Notes: generated by a model not told the origin, from the sequence alone. 64,000 nt of DNA from a virus (IMGVR_UViG_3300020000_000010:33601-97600), one strand, 5' to 3'. Counted from the first letter of the stretch, positions 34,395-42,102 are shown. Numbers and translations: made by a program.

Positions 34395-34993
34395 TATTCT
34401 TCTAATTTAGTAATTATTTTTTCTAGTAATGGTAGATCTATAGTAAATTTATCTTCAAAACCCCCATTTAAGAATTTTATTTGTCCTTTTTTCATTAAAT
34501 GAAGTAATGTTTTTAATTCAAATAAAGAATATTCAACATTATTAACTTCAATTTTTGAATGATGATAAGGAATTTGTTTTATAAATATAATAGAGGCTTC
34601 TCCAACTCTTATAGGTTCTTTTTCTTTATAAACAGGTTCAAACCAATCCATAATCCCTAATTCTTTAATTTTAGGAAGATAGTAAGAAATCATACCTGCT
34701 ATTATAAAAGGATCATAAGCAGTTTTGTTATATAATTGTAGGGCTTCTATAGCTACTTTTTCATATTCTGGTTTTACCAGTTTATATCCTATAATTTCTT
34801 TTTCCATAGTTTTAAGTTTTTGTTGTTTTTGATATTCTCTTTCTAATTCAACACTTCCTTCTAATATTTCTGTATTAAAAAAATAACTAACTAGATACCA
34901 AGAATAATAATTATTAGAATATTCTTTCCTTATATAATAATTAGAGTTTATTATAAGAACATCTTCTTTTATTAATTTTTTTCTAAAAAACAT
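34394..34993 (-). CDS. Hypothetical protein; N-terminal segment shared with 44033-44218
   Basis: 199 residues. The first 58 residues (KLIKEDVLIINSNYYIRKEY ... ELEREYQKQQ) resemble the 61-residue protein at 44033-44218 (KLETVLLINENCYYNREEF ... NLENEYQKS). The rest (EIIGYKLVKPEYEKVAIEAL and following) looks like a separate domain beginning at an internal Met (MEKEIIGY), a possible alternative start. The pair suggests gene fusion or duplication within the phage. Confidence 0.5.
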   Translation of the reverse strand: MFFRKKLIKEDVLIINSNYYIRKEYSNNYYSWYLVSYFFNTEILEGSVELEREYQKQQKLKTMEKEIIGYKLVKPEYEKVAIEALQLYNKTAYDPFIIAGMISYYLPKIKELGIMDWFEPVYKEKEPIRVGEASIIFIKQIPYHHSKIEVNNVEYSLFELKTLLHLMKKGQIKFLNGGFEDKFTIDLPLLEKIITKLEE

Positions 34994-35001
34994 ATTATTT
35001 T

Positions 35002-35220
35002 TTATTTATATCCTTCTATTATATGATTACAATATTTACATTGTTTTATCCTTATAATAGATATTTTCTTTTTAGTAAACCAATGTAATCCTAGCTTACA
35101 AGTAATATATTGTTGCCAGTTATCTGTATTAAATTTCAGACAAATAAATTCTTTAATCCAAAGGAATATCAATAAACTACTCAATATTCCTACTAAAATA
35201 AATTTATATGATTGTTCCAT
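35002..35220 (-). CDS. Small membrane protein with Cys-pair domain
   Basis: 72 residues. One membrane helix (FILVGILSSLLIFLWIKEF) followed by a small domain ending IKQCKYCNHIIEGYK, with a CxxC zinc-knuckle-like end. The leader contains AACCTTAAAC before the ATG, a variant of the repeated early-gene motif. Confidence 0.5.
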   Translation of the reverse strand: MEQSYKFILVGILSSLLIFLWIKEFICLKFNTDNWQQYITCKLGLHWFTKKKISIIRIKQCKYCNHIIEGYK

Positions 35221-35232
35221 AGTTTAAGGTTT

Positions 35233-35346
35233 TTAAATTAATTTTTCACCTATAATATCAAATTTATCATTTAACACTTCTTCATCAGAAATATTTCTTA
35301 GTTGCCATTCTATAATAGCTTCTGTATTTTCTATTTGTTCTTTCAT
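35233..35346 (-). CDS. Small acidic protein
   Basis: 37 residues, MKEQIENTEAIIEWQLRNIS followed by DEEVLNDKFDIIGEKLI; a short amphipathic helix. The open frame exactly fills the gap between two genes. Confidence 0.45.
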   Translation of the reverse strand: MKEQIENTEAIIEWQLRNISDEEVLNDKFDIIGEKLI

Positions 35347-35359
35347 ATTTTTATTTTTT

Positions 35360-35635
35360 TTAAAAGTTATTTGGATATTCTTTTTTTAAAATATTAAAAG
35401 AGGAAATAAAGAAATTAATTAAACTCCAGAGAAATATTGTAATAATCATTGTAAAATACCAATAATGTCTTACACCCCAATCCCAAGATCTGTCTATACC
35501 CATATTATTTATAGGATCTACTAATTTATCTCCAAAAAAGTTTCTTAAATGTTCTGGTAAATAAGAACCAAAAATTCCTATTCCAAATAAAAGCAATATT
35601 CTTAATATTACTCCAAAATATACTTTATTTTTCAT
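35360..35635 (-). CDS. Membrane protein
   Basis: 91 residues, two hydrophobic helices (LRILLLFGIGIFGSYLPEHL; YWYFTMIITIFLWSLINFFI) with a polar loop between. Two-helix layout with a large loop; no family recognised. It overlaps the lipoprotein gene by 4 bp. Confidence 0.5.
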   Translation of the reverse strand: MKNKVYFGVILRILLLFGIGIFGSYLPEHLRNFFGDKLVDPINNMGIDRSWDWGVRHYWYFTMIITIFLWSLINFFISSFNILKKEYPNNF

Positions 35636-35847
35636 TTCTCTAATATTTTAAAGTTTTTAATTTCACAGGCATACTCTCCTTCATAATTATAAGGAGAGTA
35701 TATACAGCCTTTATGTAATACTATATCACAGGGAATATAACATATAGTATCTTTCTCTCCAGAATAGTATTCTACTTCTACATTAAGAAGTTTGGGAGAA
35801 CAAGAAAATATACTAAATATTGATAGTATTAATATTAATTGTTTCAT
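35632..35847 (-). CDS. Small lipoprotein
   Basis: 71 residues. The signal MKQLILILSIFSIFSCSPK has a lipobox-like FSC, so Cys16 would be lipidated. The mature part is short and Cys-rich (ICYIPCDIVLHKGC). Phage lipoproteins in the outer membrane or periplasm can block superinfection; that is conjecture. Confidence 0.6.
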   Translation of the reverse strand: MKQLILILSIFSIFSCSPKLLNVEVEYYSGEKDTICYIPCDIVLHKGCIYSPYNYEGEYACEIKNFKILEK

Positions 35848-36050
35848 GTTGTTCTTAAATTTGTTATTATTAGTCTTAATTTATTTAAAAAAATAAGAGA
35901 TAAATCTTTAGCTTTTCCAATTCTTGAGGGAATTGTTTCATTTAAACAAGAAAGATCGTATAACATTTCTAATTCTTCTTTAGATTCTATAGATAAACAA
36001 ATAGATATTGGTTTAAATATAGTAGTTTTTTCTGCTAATTCTATTTTCAT
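35844..36050 (-). CDS. Hypothetical protein
   Basis: 68 residues (KIELAEKTTIFKPISICLSI ... KLRLIITNLRTT). It overlaps the lipoprotein gene by 4 bp. No family recognised. Confidence 0.5.
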   Translation of the reverse strand: MKIELAEKTTIFKPISICLSIESKEELEMLYDLSCLNETIPSRIGKAKDLSLIFLNKLRLIITNLRTT

Positions 36051-36051
36051 G

Positions 36052-36150
36052 TTAGTTATAAGTTAAATATAAGGTTGCTAAAGCTATAAATATACAAAAT
36101 ACTCCTAAACTAAAGGAAATAATAGTATCTTCTAAGTCTTTATTATTCAT
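36052..36150 (-). CDS. 32-residue membrane peptide
   Basis: MNNKDLEDTIISFSLGVFCI followed by FIALATLYLTYN: a short charged head and one membrane helix. It lies in a string of small membrane genes with overlapping or adjacent ends. Confidence 0.45.
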   Translation of the reverse strand: MNNKDLEDTIISFSLGVFCIFIALATLYLTYN

Positions 36151-36162
36151 TTTATACCACAT

Positions 36163-36429
36163 TTATTCTATTGTAATTAGGTTATTTTTAATAATTTCCA
36201 TAAATCTTTTACCTATAATATCTGTTTGTAGGATAGATTCTGTATAGGAACAATTCTTTTTTCTTGCTCTTCCTTCAGCAATAATTCTTCCTTTGGATTT
36301 AATAAATTGATCTTTTAAAGAACATTTAGCAAATCCAATCTTTAATTGTGAATTTTCCACAATTCCTGCATATGTAATGCGGTTTTTACCTTTTTCAGGT
36401 TTAGTATGATGATAATAAGTCTTACTCAT
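36163..36429 (-). CDS. Hypothetical protein, basic
   Basis: 88 residues (SKTYYHHTKPEKGKNRITYA ... GRARKKNCSY). Basic with a His pair near the N-terminus. The leader contains AATTAAAAACTAA. No family recognised. Confidence 0.5.
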   Translation of the reverse strand: MSKTYYHHTKPEKGKNRITYAGIVENSQLKIGFAKCSLKDQFIKSKGRIIAEGRARKKNCSYTESILQTDIIGKRFMEIIKNNLITIE

Positions 36430-36445
36430 AATTTTTAGTTTTTAA

Positions 36446-36679
36446 TTAGTATCCATATCCATATCCATATCCATTTCCATTTCCATTTCCATTTCCATTT
36501 CCATATCCATTTCCATTTCCATATCCATATCCATATCCATTTCCATATCCATATCCATTTCCATTTCCATTTCCATTTCCATTTCCATATCCATTTCCAT
36601 TTCCATTTCCATATCCATTTCCATTTCCTATATGGTGGCTATCTTCAAAATTTTCGGCAATTTTTAAATTCCTGACCAT
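36446..36679 (-). CDS. Gly-Asn / Gly-Tyr dipeptide-repeat protein
   Basis: 77 residues. A leader MVRNLKIAENFEDSHHIG is followed by about 30 dipeptides, each Gly-Asn or Gly-Tyr, encoded by GGA plus AAT or TAT. I chose the ATG at 36679 because GGAGG lies 6-10 bases upstream, one of the clearest Shine-Dalgarno sequences in the window; a longer frame starts at 36721. Such Gly/Tyr/Asn repeats resemble low-complexity phase-separating or silk-like segments. The function is unknown. The repeat could vary in number by replication slippage. Confidence 0.6.
   Translation of the reverse strand: MVRNLKIAENFEDSHHIGNGNGYGNGNGNGYGNGNGNGNGNGYGYGNGYGYGYGNGNGYGNGNGNGNGNGYGYGYGY
36449..36630 (-). repeat. Hexanucleotide tandem array
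   Basis: About 30 copies of a six-base unit (GGANAT type on the minus strand, the fourth base A or T), making up most of the dipeptide-repeat gene. Units with A and T occur in irregular runs, so the array is not a single clonal duplication. Confidence 0.9.
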
Positions 36680-37017
36680 TTTTCCTCCTTTACAGAAATA
36701 GTATGAATTACTGTTAACCAATCAAACTCAATAACTCCTTCACATTTATCAAGAATTGTAGAATTTGTAGCACCATTAACTAATTCTTGAAGACCTTTTG
36801 TAGTACCCCAAGTTCTAATACAAAAAGCATTTTCAAGTTTACATAAACCTTCTTTGTTTTTAGAAAATCTACCTATATAAACCCATCCTCGTTGTAAAAC
36901 TACAATTTTAATATCTCCAGAATAATTAGGAGATTTGTTCATAAGATTTTCCGGAAGATATGTTTTTCCATTAACTACTACTTTTCCGTCTGTTATTAAT
37001 ATACTTTCTTTTGACAT
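36664..37017 (-). CDS. DUF6948-like small phage protein
   Basis: 117 residues. DIKIVVLQRGWVYIGRFSKN, then AFCIRTWGTTKGLQELVNG and EGVIEFDWLTVIHTISV, a beta-rich pattern common in phages as a domain of unknown function. Its end overlaps the start of the dipeptide-repeat gene by 16 bp. Confidence 0.6.
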   Translation of the reverse strand: MSKESILITDGKVVVNGKTYLPENLMNKSPNYSGDIKIVVLQRGWVYIGRFSKNKEGLCKLENAFCIRTWGTTKGLQELVNGATNSTILDKCEGVIEFDWLTVIHTISVKEEKWSGI

Positions 37018-37058
37018 TTTTATTAGTTTTTTTATTATTTAAATTTTAAAGATTTTAA

Positions 37059-37226
37059 TTATTTTTTTTGATAAAATATTAATTTTCTTTTTAATTCTGT
37101 TATTTCTTCTCTTTGCTCTTTTACTACAGAAATTAGATTATTTATTTTTTCTCCTAGTAAAACTAAAGGTTCTAGACATATTTTAGGCCCAGTAATATTT
37201 AGAATTTTTTCTGTGATCTTTATCAT
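37059..37226 (-). CDS. Small coiled-coil protein
   Basis: 55 residues. KITEKILNITGPKICLEPLV then a C-terminal heptad-like helix (KEQREEITELKRKLIFYQKK). Its start is 1 bp from the next gene's stop. No family assigned. Confidence 0.5.
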   Translation of the reverse strand: MIKITEKILNITGPKICLEPLVLLGEKINNLISVVKEQREEITELKRKLIFYQKK

Positions 37227-37227
37227 T

Positions 37228-37599
37228 TTATAAATATCTTTTTATATAGCTTGCGATATAATTAAAGGATTTTCCTTTATCATTAAGTCTTGATAATTTA
37301 TCATTAATAGTTTGAGATATATCATCTAATCCTCTTAGTAAAGAAGGAAGTGCTTTTGAATCATTATTTTGTAAGTCTTGTGGTAATTCTCTATCATATA
37401 GTATACTTTTATTTATTTTTACAATAGCACAAGCAACTCCTAAACAACAATATTCTTCTTTACTATTATAATTACATAAAAGATAATCTTCTCCTTGTTT
37501 ATATTTTCCGCTTTTAAGAGCTTTTATCCATTTGTTTTTAAACATTTTAGGAAGCCTATAATCTTTTAATTTATTTGTTTTTGGATTTATTATTTTCAT
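37228..37599 (-). CDS. Conserved-type hypothetical protein
   Basis: 123 residues. WIKALKSGKYKQGEDYLLC, EEYCCLGVACAIVK, LNDKGKSFNYIASYIKRYL: the WxxALxSGxYxQ...YCCLGV...LND.GxSFxxIAxxI arrangement is widespread in phage and bacterial proteins of unknown role. Confidence 0.65.
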   Translation of the reverse strand: MKIINPKTNKLKDYRLPKMFKNKWIKALKSGKYKQGEDYLLCNYNSKEEYCCLGVACAIVKINKSILYDRELPQDLQNNDSKALPSLLRGLDDISQTINDKLSRLNDKGKSFNYIASYIKRYL

Positions 37600-38702
37600 T
37601 TGATTAATATTATTATCCCTTCATATACATGTTGAATATTCTGTAAACTCTTCAACTTAAGTCTATAAGTATAAATACTTTGTTGATCATTATATCCAGA
37701 CCATAATTCATCTCTGTTTTGAGTATGGAATATAACTTGCCCTGCTCTATTAAATACCTCTAACTCATATTCTTTAATACCAAATATAATAGGTAAGAAA
37801 TAATCATTTAAAGCATCTCCATTAGGTGTAAATGCATTAGGTATATAAAGATATATACATTGGCACTCAGAAGGAGCAGATTCAATATTTATAGGTTCTA
37901 TTACAAATACTTTAACTATATTATTACAAGACTCTTTACCATTAGTATAAGTTACTGTATATTGATTATCTCTGGTAGGTGCTACAGTTATATAATAGTT
38001 TGATTTTGAGGGATTTGTGTTCCAAGAATATTTATATCCCGGAATATCTAGTACTAAAGAAATATCATCTATTCCCCAAGTATCAAATCCTACACCATCA
38101 GAATCTTTTTGAATCCATCTAATCTTAGTATGATTAGTTAATGCTTCTTCTGGAATATCTATACAATATTTATTCCAATTGGTTAATATACTATCCATAC
38201 CTCCTTTAGGATCATAGTATTCTATTGTGTTCCAAGAAGTTGTAAAGTATTCTAAGTAAATTCCTTCTGTATTCTTTTCTATACCTTCACAAGGATCATG
38301 AGGATCTCCATTAGCTTTTTGTAATCCATACTTCATTCTAAAGCATAAAGTAGCTTTTGTAGCACCATTCTTTGTTAAATCTAAAGGTTTTGATTCTATG
38401 TATCTAGGATTATCAATACTATTGTTCATAAATAGATAATGTTTCCCTTCAGGACTTAATCCAAAACAAGGATAATTAGAAGTATCAGCTATAGTAGCAT
38501 TAGAGCTAGTTTCTAGTAAAGGATCTATAATACCATTATTAAAATTAATGAATAAAGGTTTTATAGTATCCTTATAAGCAGATAATAACACAGAATCTCC
38601 ACAATATATTGTAATAGAGCTATCTTTTACATGAACTGGACATTGTGTATATCCAGATAGAAAAGATAGCTGTAATAGAAGAATTAATATGTATTTTTTC
38701 AT
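37596..38702 (-). CDS. Secreted protein with type IX secretion (CHU_C, type B) sorting domain
   Basis: 368 residues. An N-terminal signal peptide (KKYILILLLQLSFLSGYTQC) is followed by a central beta-sandwich region (PCFGLSPEGKHYLFMN, TKATLCFRMKYG, GIDDISLVL) resembling reeler/MAM-like lectin domains. Then comes a C-terminal domain of the gliding-mot/CHU_C type: YIPNAFTPNGDALNDYFLPI, EVFNRAGQVIFHTQ, TYRLKLKSLQNIQHVYEG. In Bacteroidota this domain directs proteins through the type IX secretion system to the cell surface. I read this as a phage-made surface or secreted protein, perhaps blocking other phages or binding neighbours. It has no promoter-like TAnnTTTG upstream; its start is in the early-style cluster. 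Confidence 0.88.
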   Translation of the reverse strand: MKKYILILLLQLSFLSGYTQCPVHVKDSSITIYCGDSVLLSAYKDTIKPLFINFNNGIIDPLLETSSNATIADTSNYPCFGLSPEGKHYLFMNNSIDNPRYIESKPLDLTKNGATKATLCFRMKYGLQKANGDPHDPCEGIEKNTEGIYLEYFTTSWNTIEYYDPKGGMDSILTNWNKYCIDIPEEALTNHTKIRWIQKDSDGVGFDTWGIDDISLVLDIPGYKYSWNTNPSKSNYYITVAPTRDNQYTVTYTNGKESCNNIVKVFVIEPINIESAPSECQCIYLYIPNAFTPNGDALNDYFLPIIFGIKEYELEVFNRAGQVIFHTQNRDELWSGYNDQQSIYTYRLKLKSLQNIQHVYEGIIILIK

Positions 38703-38721
38703 ATTATTTTGTTTTTCTAGA

Positions 38722-38946
38722 TTATTCTGTAATAATATTTTCCATTATTTTATTATAAATCCAACTTTTTAATCCTATATTTGTTTTATTAGTAAGATCT
38801 ATAACTAAAATATTATTGTTAATATCGGGCAATCTTCTTACTAAAGTCATTAAACCTATTTCAAGAACATTATGTGCTAAAATGATAATTTCTTCAGAAT
38901 CATATTTAGATTTAATAATAGTATATTTTATTTCTTCTTTTTCCAT
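38722..38946 (-). CDS. Hypothetical protein
   Basis: 74 residues (KEEIKYTIIKSKYDSEEIII ... NKIMENIITE), beta-alpha pattern with no motif. It overlaps neither neighbour. Confidence 0.45.
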   Translation of the reverse strand: MEKEEIKYTIIKSKYDSEEIIILAHNVLEIGLMTLVRRLPDINNNILVIDLTNKTNIGLKSWIYNKIMENIITE

Positions 38947-38948
38947 AT

Positions 38949-39254
38949 CTAAAAATATAATCTCTCATTACTAATTGGTTTATTTGAAAGATAGGTGAGA
39001 TATTTTCCTATTTCTTCAAAACTTTTACATCTTAAACAAGCAATAAAAGCAATTTTTGTTTCTATAATAGAATCTTTTGAAATAATCATAGTATTGATTT
39101 CTTCATACATAAAATCAAAAAGATCAAAATTATTTTCATATTTATCCATTAATTGATCAAACATATCATCTTTTAGGATGTTAAGTTCTTTGGCTATATT
39201 TAATAACCATTTAACTTTTCCTAGTTTATCTGTTGGTTTGGTTATTATTTCCAT
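38949..39254 (-). CDS. Hypothetical protein
   Basis: 101 residues from the ATG at 39254 (MEIITKPTDKLGKVKWLLNI). A longer frame would begin at a TTG at 39281, but the CCTAAAACT leader immediately before 39254 matches other genes here, so I take 39254 as the start. Mostly helical, with no motif. Confidence 0.5.
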   Translation of the reverse strand: MEIITKPTDKLGKVKWLLNIAKELNILKDDMFDQLMDKYENNFDLFDFMYEEINTMIISKDSIIETKIAFIACLRCKSFEEIGKYLTYLSNKPISNERLYF

Positions 39255-39265
39255 AGTTTTAGGTT

Positions 39266-39484
39266 TTAACGTTTTTCGCAAATTTCTTCTAAAGTATCAT
39301 AATAAAAGATAACAGTATTGGCTTTATTATCAATAAAACAAACAATACTTCCCATTAACCATTTTATAGTAACAGTAGTTCCTTCTTCAAAAAAACCATA
39401 TTCGTCTTTTATTTCTGTAAGTAAAACTACAGAATCTTTCTGTTTTAAATATTTTCTTCTTTCTTTTGTTTTAATATAAGCCAT
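39266..39484 (-). CDS. Small hypothetical protein, SH3/KOW-like
   Basis: 72 residues, beta-rich (FFEEGTTVTIKWLMGSIVCF). The leader holds AACTTAAAAACCTAAAACTATGG, a duplicated motif. No family assigned. Confidence 0.5.
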   Translation of the reverse strand: MAYIKTKERRKYLKQKDSVVLLTEIKDEYGFFEEGTTVTIKWLMGSIVCFIDNKANTVIFYYDTLEEICEKR

Positions 39485-39488
39485 AGTT

Positions 39489-39911
39489 TTAGGTTTTTAA
39501 GTTAGAATTTGCTCTTTCATAAGCTTTTTGTTTATCTTCTTGTGCTTTAATTCTATTTTTTTCAATTTTTTCTCTTCCATTATTATAAATTTTTGTTTGT
39601 TCTTTTTCAAATTCCTTTATTTTTTCATAGGAGGAGAATTTTTGTTTTTCATGATCAAAATTACCATTTCCTAGTTTATGATTAATTTCTCCCCAAGTCC
39701 AATTTTCACCTCCAAATAAAGGACTACTTGCAGCACAAACACTTTTCCAAGTAAAGCCTCCATTAATAGAATATCTATATCTAATATAATCGCTTGAAAA
39801 CAAAGCAGGTTCTATTTTTAATATAAATTCATTACTTTTTGGAAATATTGGTTTCTTACTATGATATTTATATAGGATTATCCCAATAATTAATAATATA
39901 AAATAAATCAT
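39489..39911 (-). CDS. Membrane-anchored protein
   Basis: 140 residues. One N-terminal membrane helix (IYFILLIIGIILYKYHSKK), then FSSDYIRYRYSINGGFTWKS, GGENWTWGEINHK, and a C-terminal charged helix (KEFEKEQTKIYNNGREKIEK). The sialidase-like SxDGGxTW turn (SINGGFTWKS) hints at a small beta element. The leader carries CCTAAAACTTAAAC. Confidence 0.5.
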   Translation of the reverse strand: MIYFILLIIGIILYKYHSKKPIFPKSNEFILKIEPALFSSDYIRYRYSINGGFTWKSVCAASSPLFGGENWTWGEINHKLGNGNFDHEKQKFSSYEKIKEFEKEQTKIYNNGREKIEKNRIKAQEDKQKAYERANSNLKT

Positions 39912-39915
39912 TTGT

Positions 39916-40143
39916 TTAAGTTTTAGGAATATGATTAACTCTAATAGTTTTAATTTCTTTTAAAGAAGAAACATAAAGATCTTTTCTATCGTGAAATATT
40001 TGATGGATAATTTCTCTTTTAATATCATCTTCTGTAATTTCATATCTATCTGTTACTTTTGTAATAAAAATTTCTCCTTTAGTAGGAAACATAGTATTTT
40101 CAGAATCAACATGTTTTACTACATATTTATATAATTTTTTCAT
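39916..40143 (-). CDS. Hypothetical protein
   Basis: 75 residues (KYVVKHVDSENTMFPTKGEI ... SSLKEIKTIRVNHIPKT). It overlaps the next gene by 4 bp. No family assigned. Confidence 0.45.
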   Translation of the reverse strand: MKKLYKYVVKHVDSENTMFPTKGEIFITKVTDRYEITEDDIKREIIHQIFHDRKDLYVSSLKEIKTIRVNHIPKT

Positions 40144-40427
40144 ATTTTTATTTCTTTTATGTTTACATTAATTGAGTTGTCTAAAAACATTGAAGTAAAC
40201 CAGGGATTTTTTGTTATTTTTAAAGATTTTTTAATTTCTTTATTTGTTCCTATACTAATTAATATACGGTCTAATAATTTTCCAAAAAATGTTTCTCCTC
40301 CTTCTAAAGTATTAGCTTCAATATATTGTCCTCTTGTTTGAGAATTTAAATCTTTTTTTAAAGAGTTTATCTCATATTTTCCTAATTTGTTTAAATCAAT
40401 ATCTATAATTAGTCTAAATTTTTTCAT
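40140..40427 (-). CDS. Hypothetical protein
   Basis: 95 residues (KKFRLIIDIDLNKLGKYEIN ... SMFLDNSINVNIKEIKI). The leader AATTTTAAAACTATG follows the same pattern as its neighbours. No family assigned. Confidence 0.5.
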   Translation of the reverse strand: MKKFRLIIDIDLNKLGKYEINSLKKDLNSQTRGQYIEANTLEGGETFFGKLLDRILISIGTNKEIKKSLKITKNPWFTSMFLDNSINVNIKEIKI

Positions 40428-40431
40428 AGTT

Positions 40432-40560
40432 TTAAAATTTAATTATTGTAGGGTTTGTTTTATCGTTTATTGAAAGAACATAATATCCAAAATTATTTTT
40501 ATAAAATAGATATAACTTATGTCTTTTAGCATATTTAAACCATTTTATAAATTCTTTCAT
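40432..40560 (-). CDS. Small basic protein
   Basis: 42 residues, KEFIKWFKYAKRHKLYLFYK then NNFGYYVLSINDKTNPTIIK. The leader is an exact AACTTAAAAC one base before the ATG, and its own stop TAA overlaps the leader of the next gene. The tight arrangement supports translation. Confidence 0.6.
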   Translation of the reverse strand: MKEFIKWFKYAKRHKLYLFYKNNFGYYVLSINDKTNPTIIKF

Positions 40561-40586
40561 TGTTTTAAGTTTTAAGGATTTAAAAT

Positions 40587-40616
40587 AAAGGGAATAAGAT
40601 TTCTCCTATTCCCTTT
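40587..40616 (-). terminator. Terminator after the highly expressed 40628-41164 gene
   Basis: AAAGGGAATA and TATTCCCTTT form a 10-bp stem around a 10-nt loop, followed on the minus strand by ATTTTA. It lies 12 bases past the gene's stop. Confidence 0.75.
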
Positions 40617-40627
40617 TTATTACTTAA

Positions 40628-41164
40628 TTATGCTTGTATAGCAGCAGCTAAAGGAGCAGCAGCAGCAACTTCTTCAAGTTGTGCTTTAGCTTCATTTAGA
40701 GGCACTAAAGCAGTATGAGCAAGGAAAGTGTGTTTAGCTTCTCCAAGTACAATAGTACTATTAGAAAAGATAAATCCATTTGCATTACGCAAATACTGAG
40801 TTACACCATCTTTATTAACATATTGCTTAGCACTAGCTAAAGCATTAGCTTTTTGATATTCTGAAGGAGTATTGGTTTCAGTAATTTGAACACTCAAAGC
40901 CAATCCTTCAATCATAGGATTTTCAATAGAAACTTCTACAGGAGATCCTACTTTAATATCTTTACAAGAGATAGCAAAATATTTTTCAATCTGAGAAGGT
41001 TCTGCTACCATCCAAGCTTTTCTAGCTTTAGCTTGATTAAACCTATCATCTCCTACATTTAGAAGAGCCAATAGATTTGTAGTTTTACCAACTACTTGTG
41101 AGATTTCAATTTCATACTTTCCACCTTTTACTGCCCTTACACGGGTTAATGTTGCATTTTTCAT
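40628..41164 (-). CDS. Abundant small phage protein, unknown function
   Basis: 178 residues, richer in C/G-ending codons than its neighbours, which suggests high expression. Visible: KNATLTRVRAVKGGKYEIEI, SQVVGKTTNLLALLNVGDDR, SPVEVSIENPMIEGLALSVQ, and a C-terminal Ala-rich end (EEVAAAAPLAAAIQA). Probably a beta-barrel DNA- or RNA-binding or structural early protein; no family recognised. A structured leader lies upstream and a terminator directly downstream, so it is a monocistronic unit. Confidence 0.65.
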   Translation of the reverse strand: MKNATLTRVRAVKGGKYEIEISQVVGKTTNLLALLNVGDDRFNQAKARKAWMVAEPSQIEKYFAISCKDIKVGSPVEVSIENPMIEGLALSVQITETNTPSEYQKANALASAKQYVNKDGVTQYLRNANGFIFSNSTIVLGEAKHTFLAHTALVPLNEAKAQLEEVAAAAPLAAAIQA

Positions 41165-41416
41165 GTTAATTTGTATTATTTATTATGTTATTTTCATTTT
41201 ATTTTGGCTAAAATGAGATTCCTTAGCATCTTTGATTGCTATAAACATACTTTCTCTTCAAGATATGTTTTATGAGGGCTTAGAACCTCTCTATAGGTTT
41301 AGAACTTTCTTTTATTAACTATAGAGCCTTTTAGAGGGAGGAATATTTCCCCAACTACCCTCCTCCCAATGGTAGCAACTTAAAACCCTTAACTTTAGGC
41401 GTTAAGGAACCGTAGG
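41165..41416 (-). ncRNA. Structured leader RNA of four hairpins upstream of the 40628-41164 gene
   Basis: The 252-nt gap has four perfect hairpins on the minus strand: CCTTAAC/GTTAAGG (41407-41387), GGGAGGA/TCCTCCC (41367-41336), CTCTATAG/CTATAGAG (41326-41289) and AAACATA/TATGTTT (41270-41243). It could stabilise a highly expressed mRNA or be a separate small RNA. Confidence 0.55.
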
Positions 41417-41584
41417 TTATTCAAAATATTTATCATACATTATTTCTCCTAATATATAACAAATAATTAATGGAGAAAATAAATATATAATAAATATTTT
41501 AATACTGTTAAGTTCTTCTTTTTCTTTGTCTATACAACTAATAAAACCTAGTCCTATTAGATATAAAATTATTATTTCTATCAT
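41417..41584 (-). CDS. Small two-helix membrane protein
   Basis: 55 residues. MIEIIILYLIGLGFISCIDK, then IKIFIIYLFSPLIICYILGE: two membrane helices joined by a charged loop. Its ATG overlaps the stop of the upstream gene (ATGA). Confidence 0.55.
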   Translation of the reverse strand: MIEIIILYLIGLGFISCIDKEKEELNSIKIFIIYLFSPLIICYILGEIMYDKYFE

Positions 41585-41856
41585 AATTCAAGTTTTAATT
41601 GGTTTTTAATAGCTTCTTTAACACTAGGAAATAAATTAATAATTCTATTTCCCATTTTATTCCTATAGTTTATCTCTTGGTTTAAACACTTAATCCAAGT
41701 ATCTTTTGGATAGGCTCCAAAAGTATTTTTATTAGATCTCTTTATAATCCCTATAATATGATATATATGAGGAGTAGAAAGTTCTTCAATCTTTTTTGGT
41801 TGCTTATTTAAAGGCTTCCAATACATTTCTGTTCTTTGTTTTTCATATAGATTCAT
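41581..41856 (-). CDS. Hypothetical protein
   Basis: 91 basic residues (NLYEKQRTEMYWKPLNKQPK ... NLFPSVKEAIKNQLKLEL). The leader contains AACTAAAACCCC. No family assigned. Confidence 0.45.
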   Translation of the reverse strand: MNLYEKQRTEMYWKPLNKQPKKIEELSTPHIYHIIGIIKRSNKNTFGAYPKDTWIKCLNQEINYRNKMGNRIINLFPSVKEAIKNQLKLEL

Positions 41857-41869
41857 AAGATTTGGGGTT

Positions 41870-42073
41870 TTAGTTATTTATAGATTCTTTAAATAAAAAT
41901 TCATAAGTTTTATATCCTATTGTCATAGATGTTACAATTGGAGAAAATAATATACAAAAAAACCATAAAATTAATTCAGGTTCTTTATTAGTATCTTCTT
42001 GATAATGTAATAACATTCTAGAACAGAATCCTATACATATGAAATATACAATAGTTATTAAAAAAGGTATCAT
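41870..42073 (-). CDS. Membrane protein
   Basis: 67 residues with two hydrophobic helices (IPFLITIVYFICIGFCSRML; LILWFFCILFSPIVTSMTIG). The leader AACCTTTTAAAACTTAAAAAATG contains two overlapping copies of the early-gene motif. Confidence 0.5.
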   Translation of the reverse strand: MIPFLITIVYFICIGFCSRMLLHYQEDTNKEPELILWFFCILFSPIVTSMTIGYKTYEFLFKESINN

Positions 42074-42102
42074 TTTTTAAGTTTTAAAAGGTTAATAATT
42101 AA

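Noticed and set aside
36442-36624. Met-Glu/Met-Asp repeat ORF on the minus strand
   Set aside because: Out-of-frame reading of the same hexanucleotide array. The Gly-Asn/Gly-Tyr frame has the better start and Shine-Dalgarno.
36449-36630. CRISPR array
   Set aside because: Units are six bases without spacers, and there are no cas genes.
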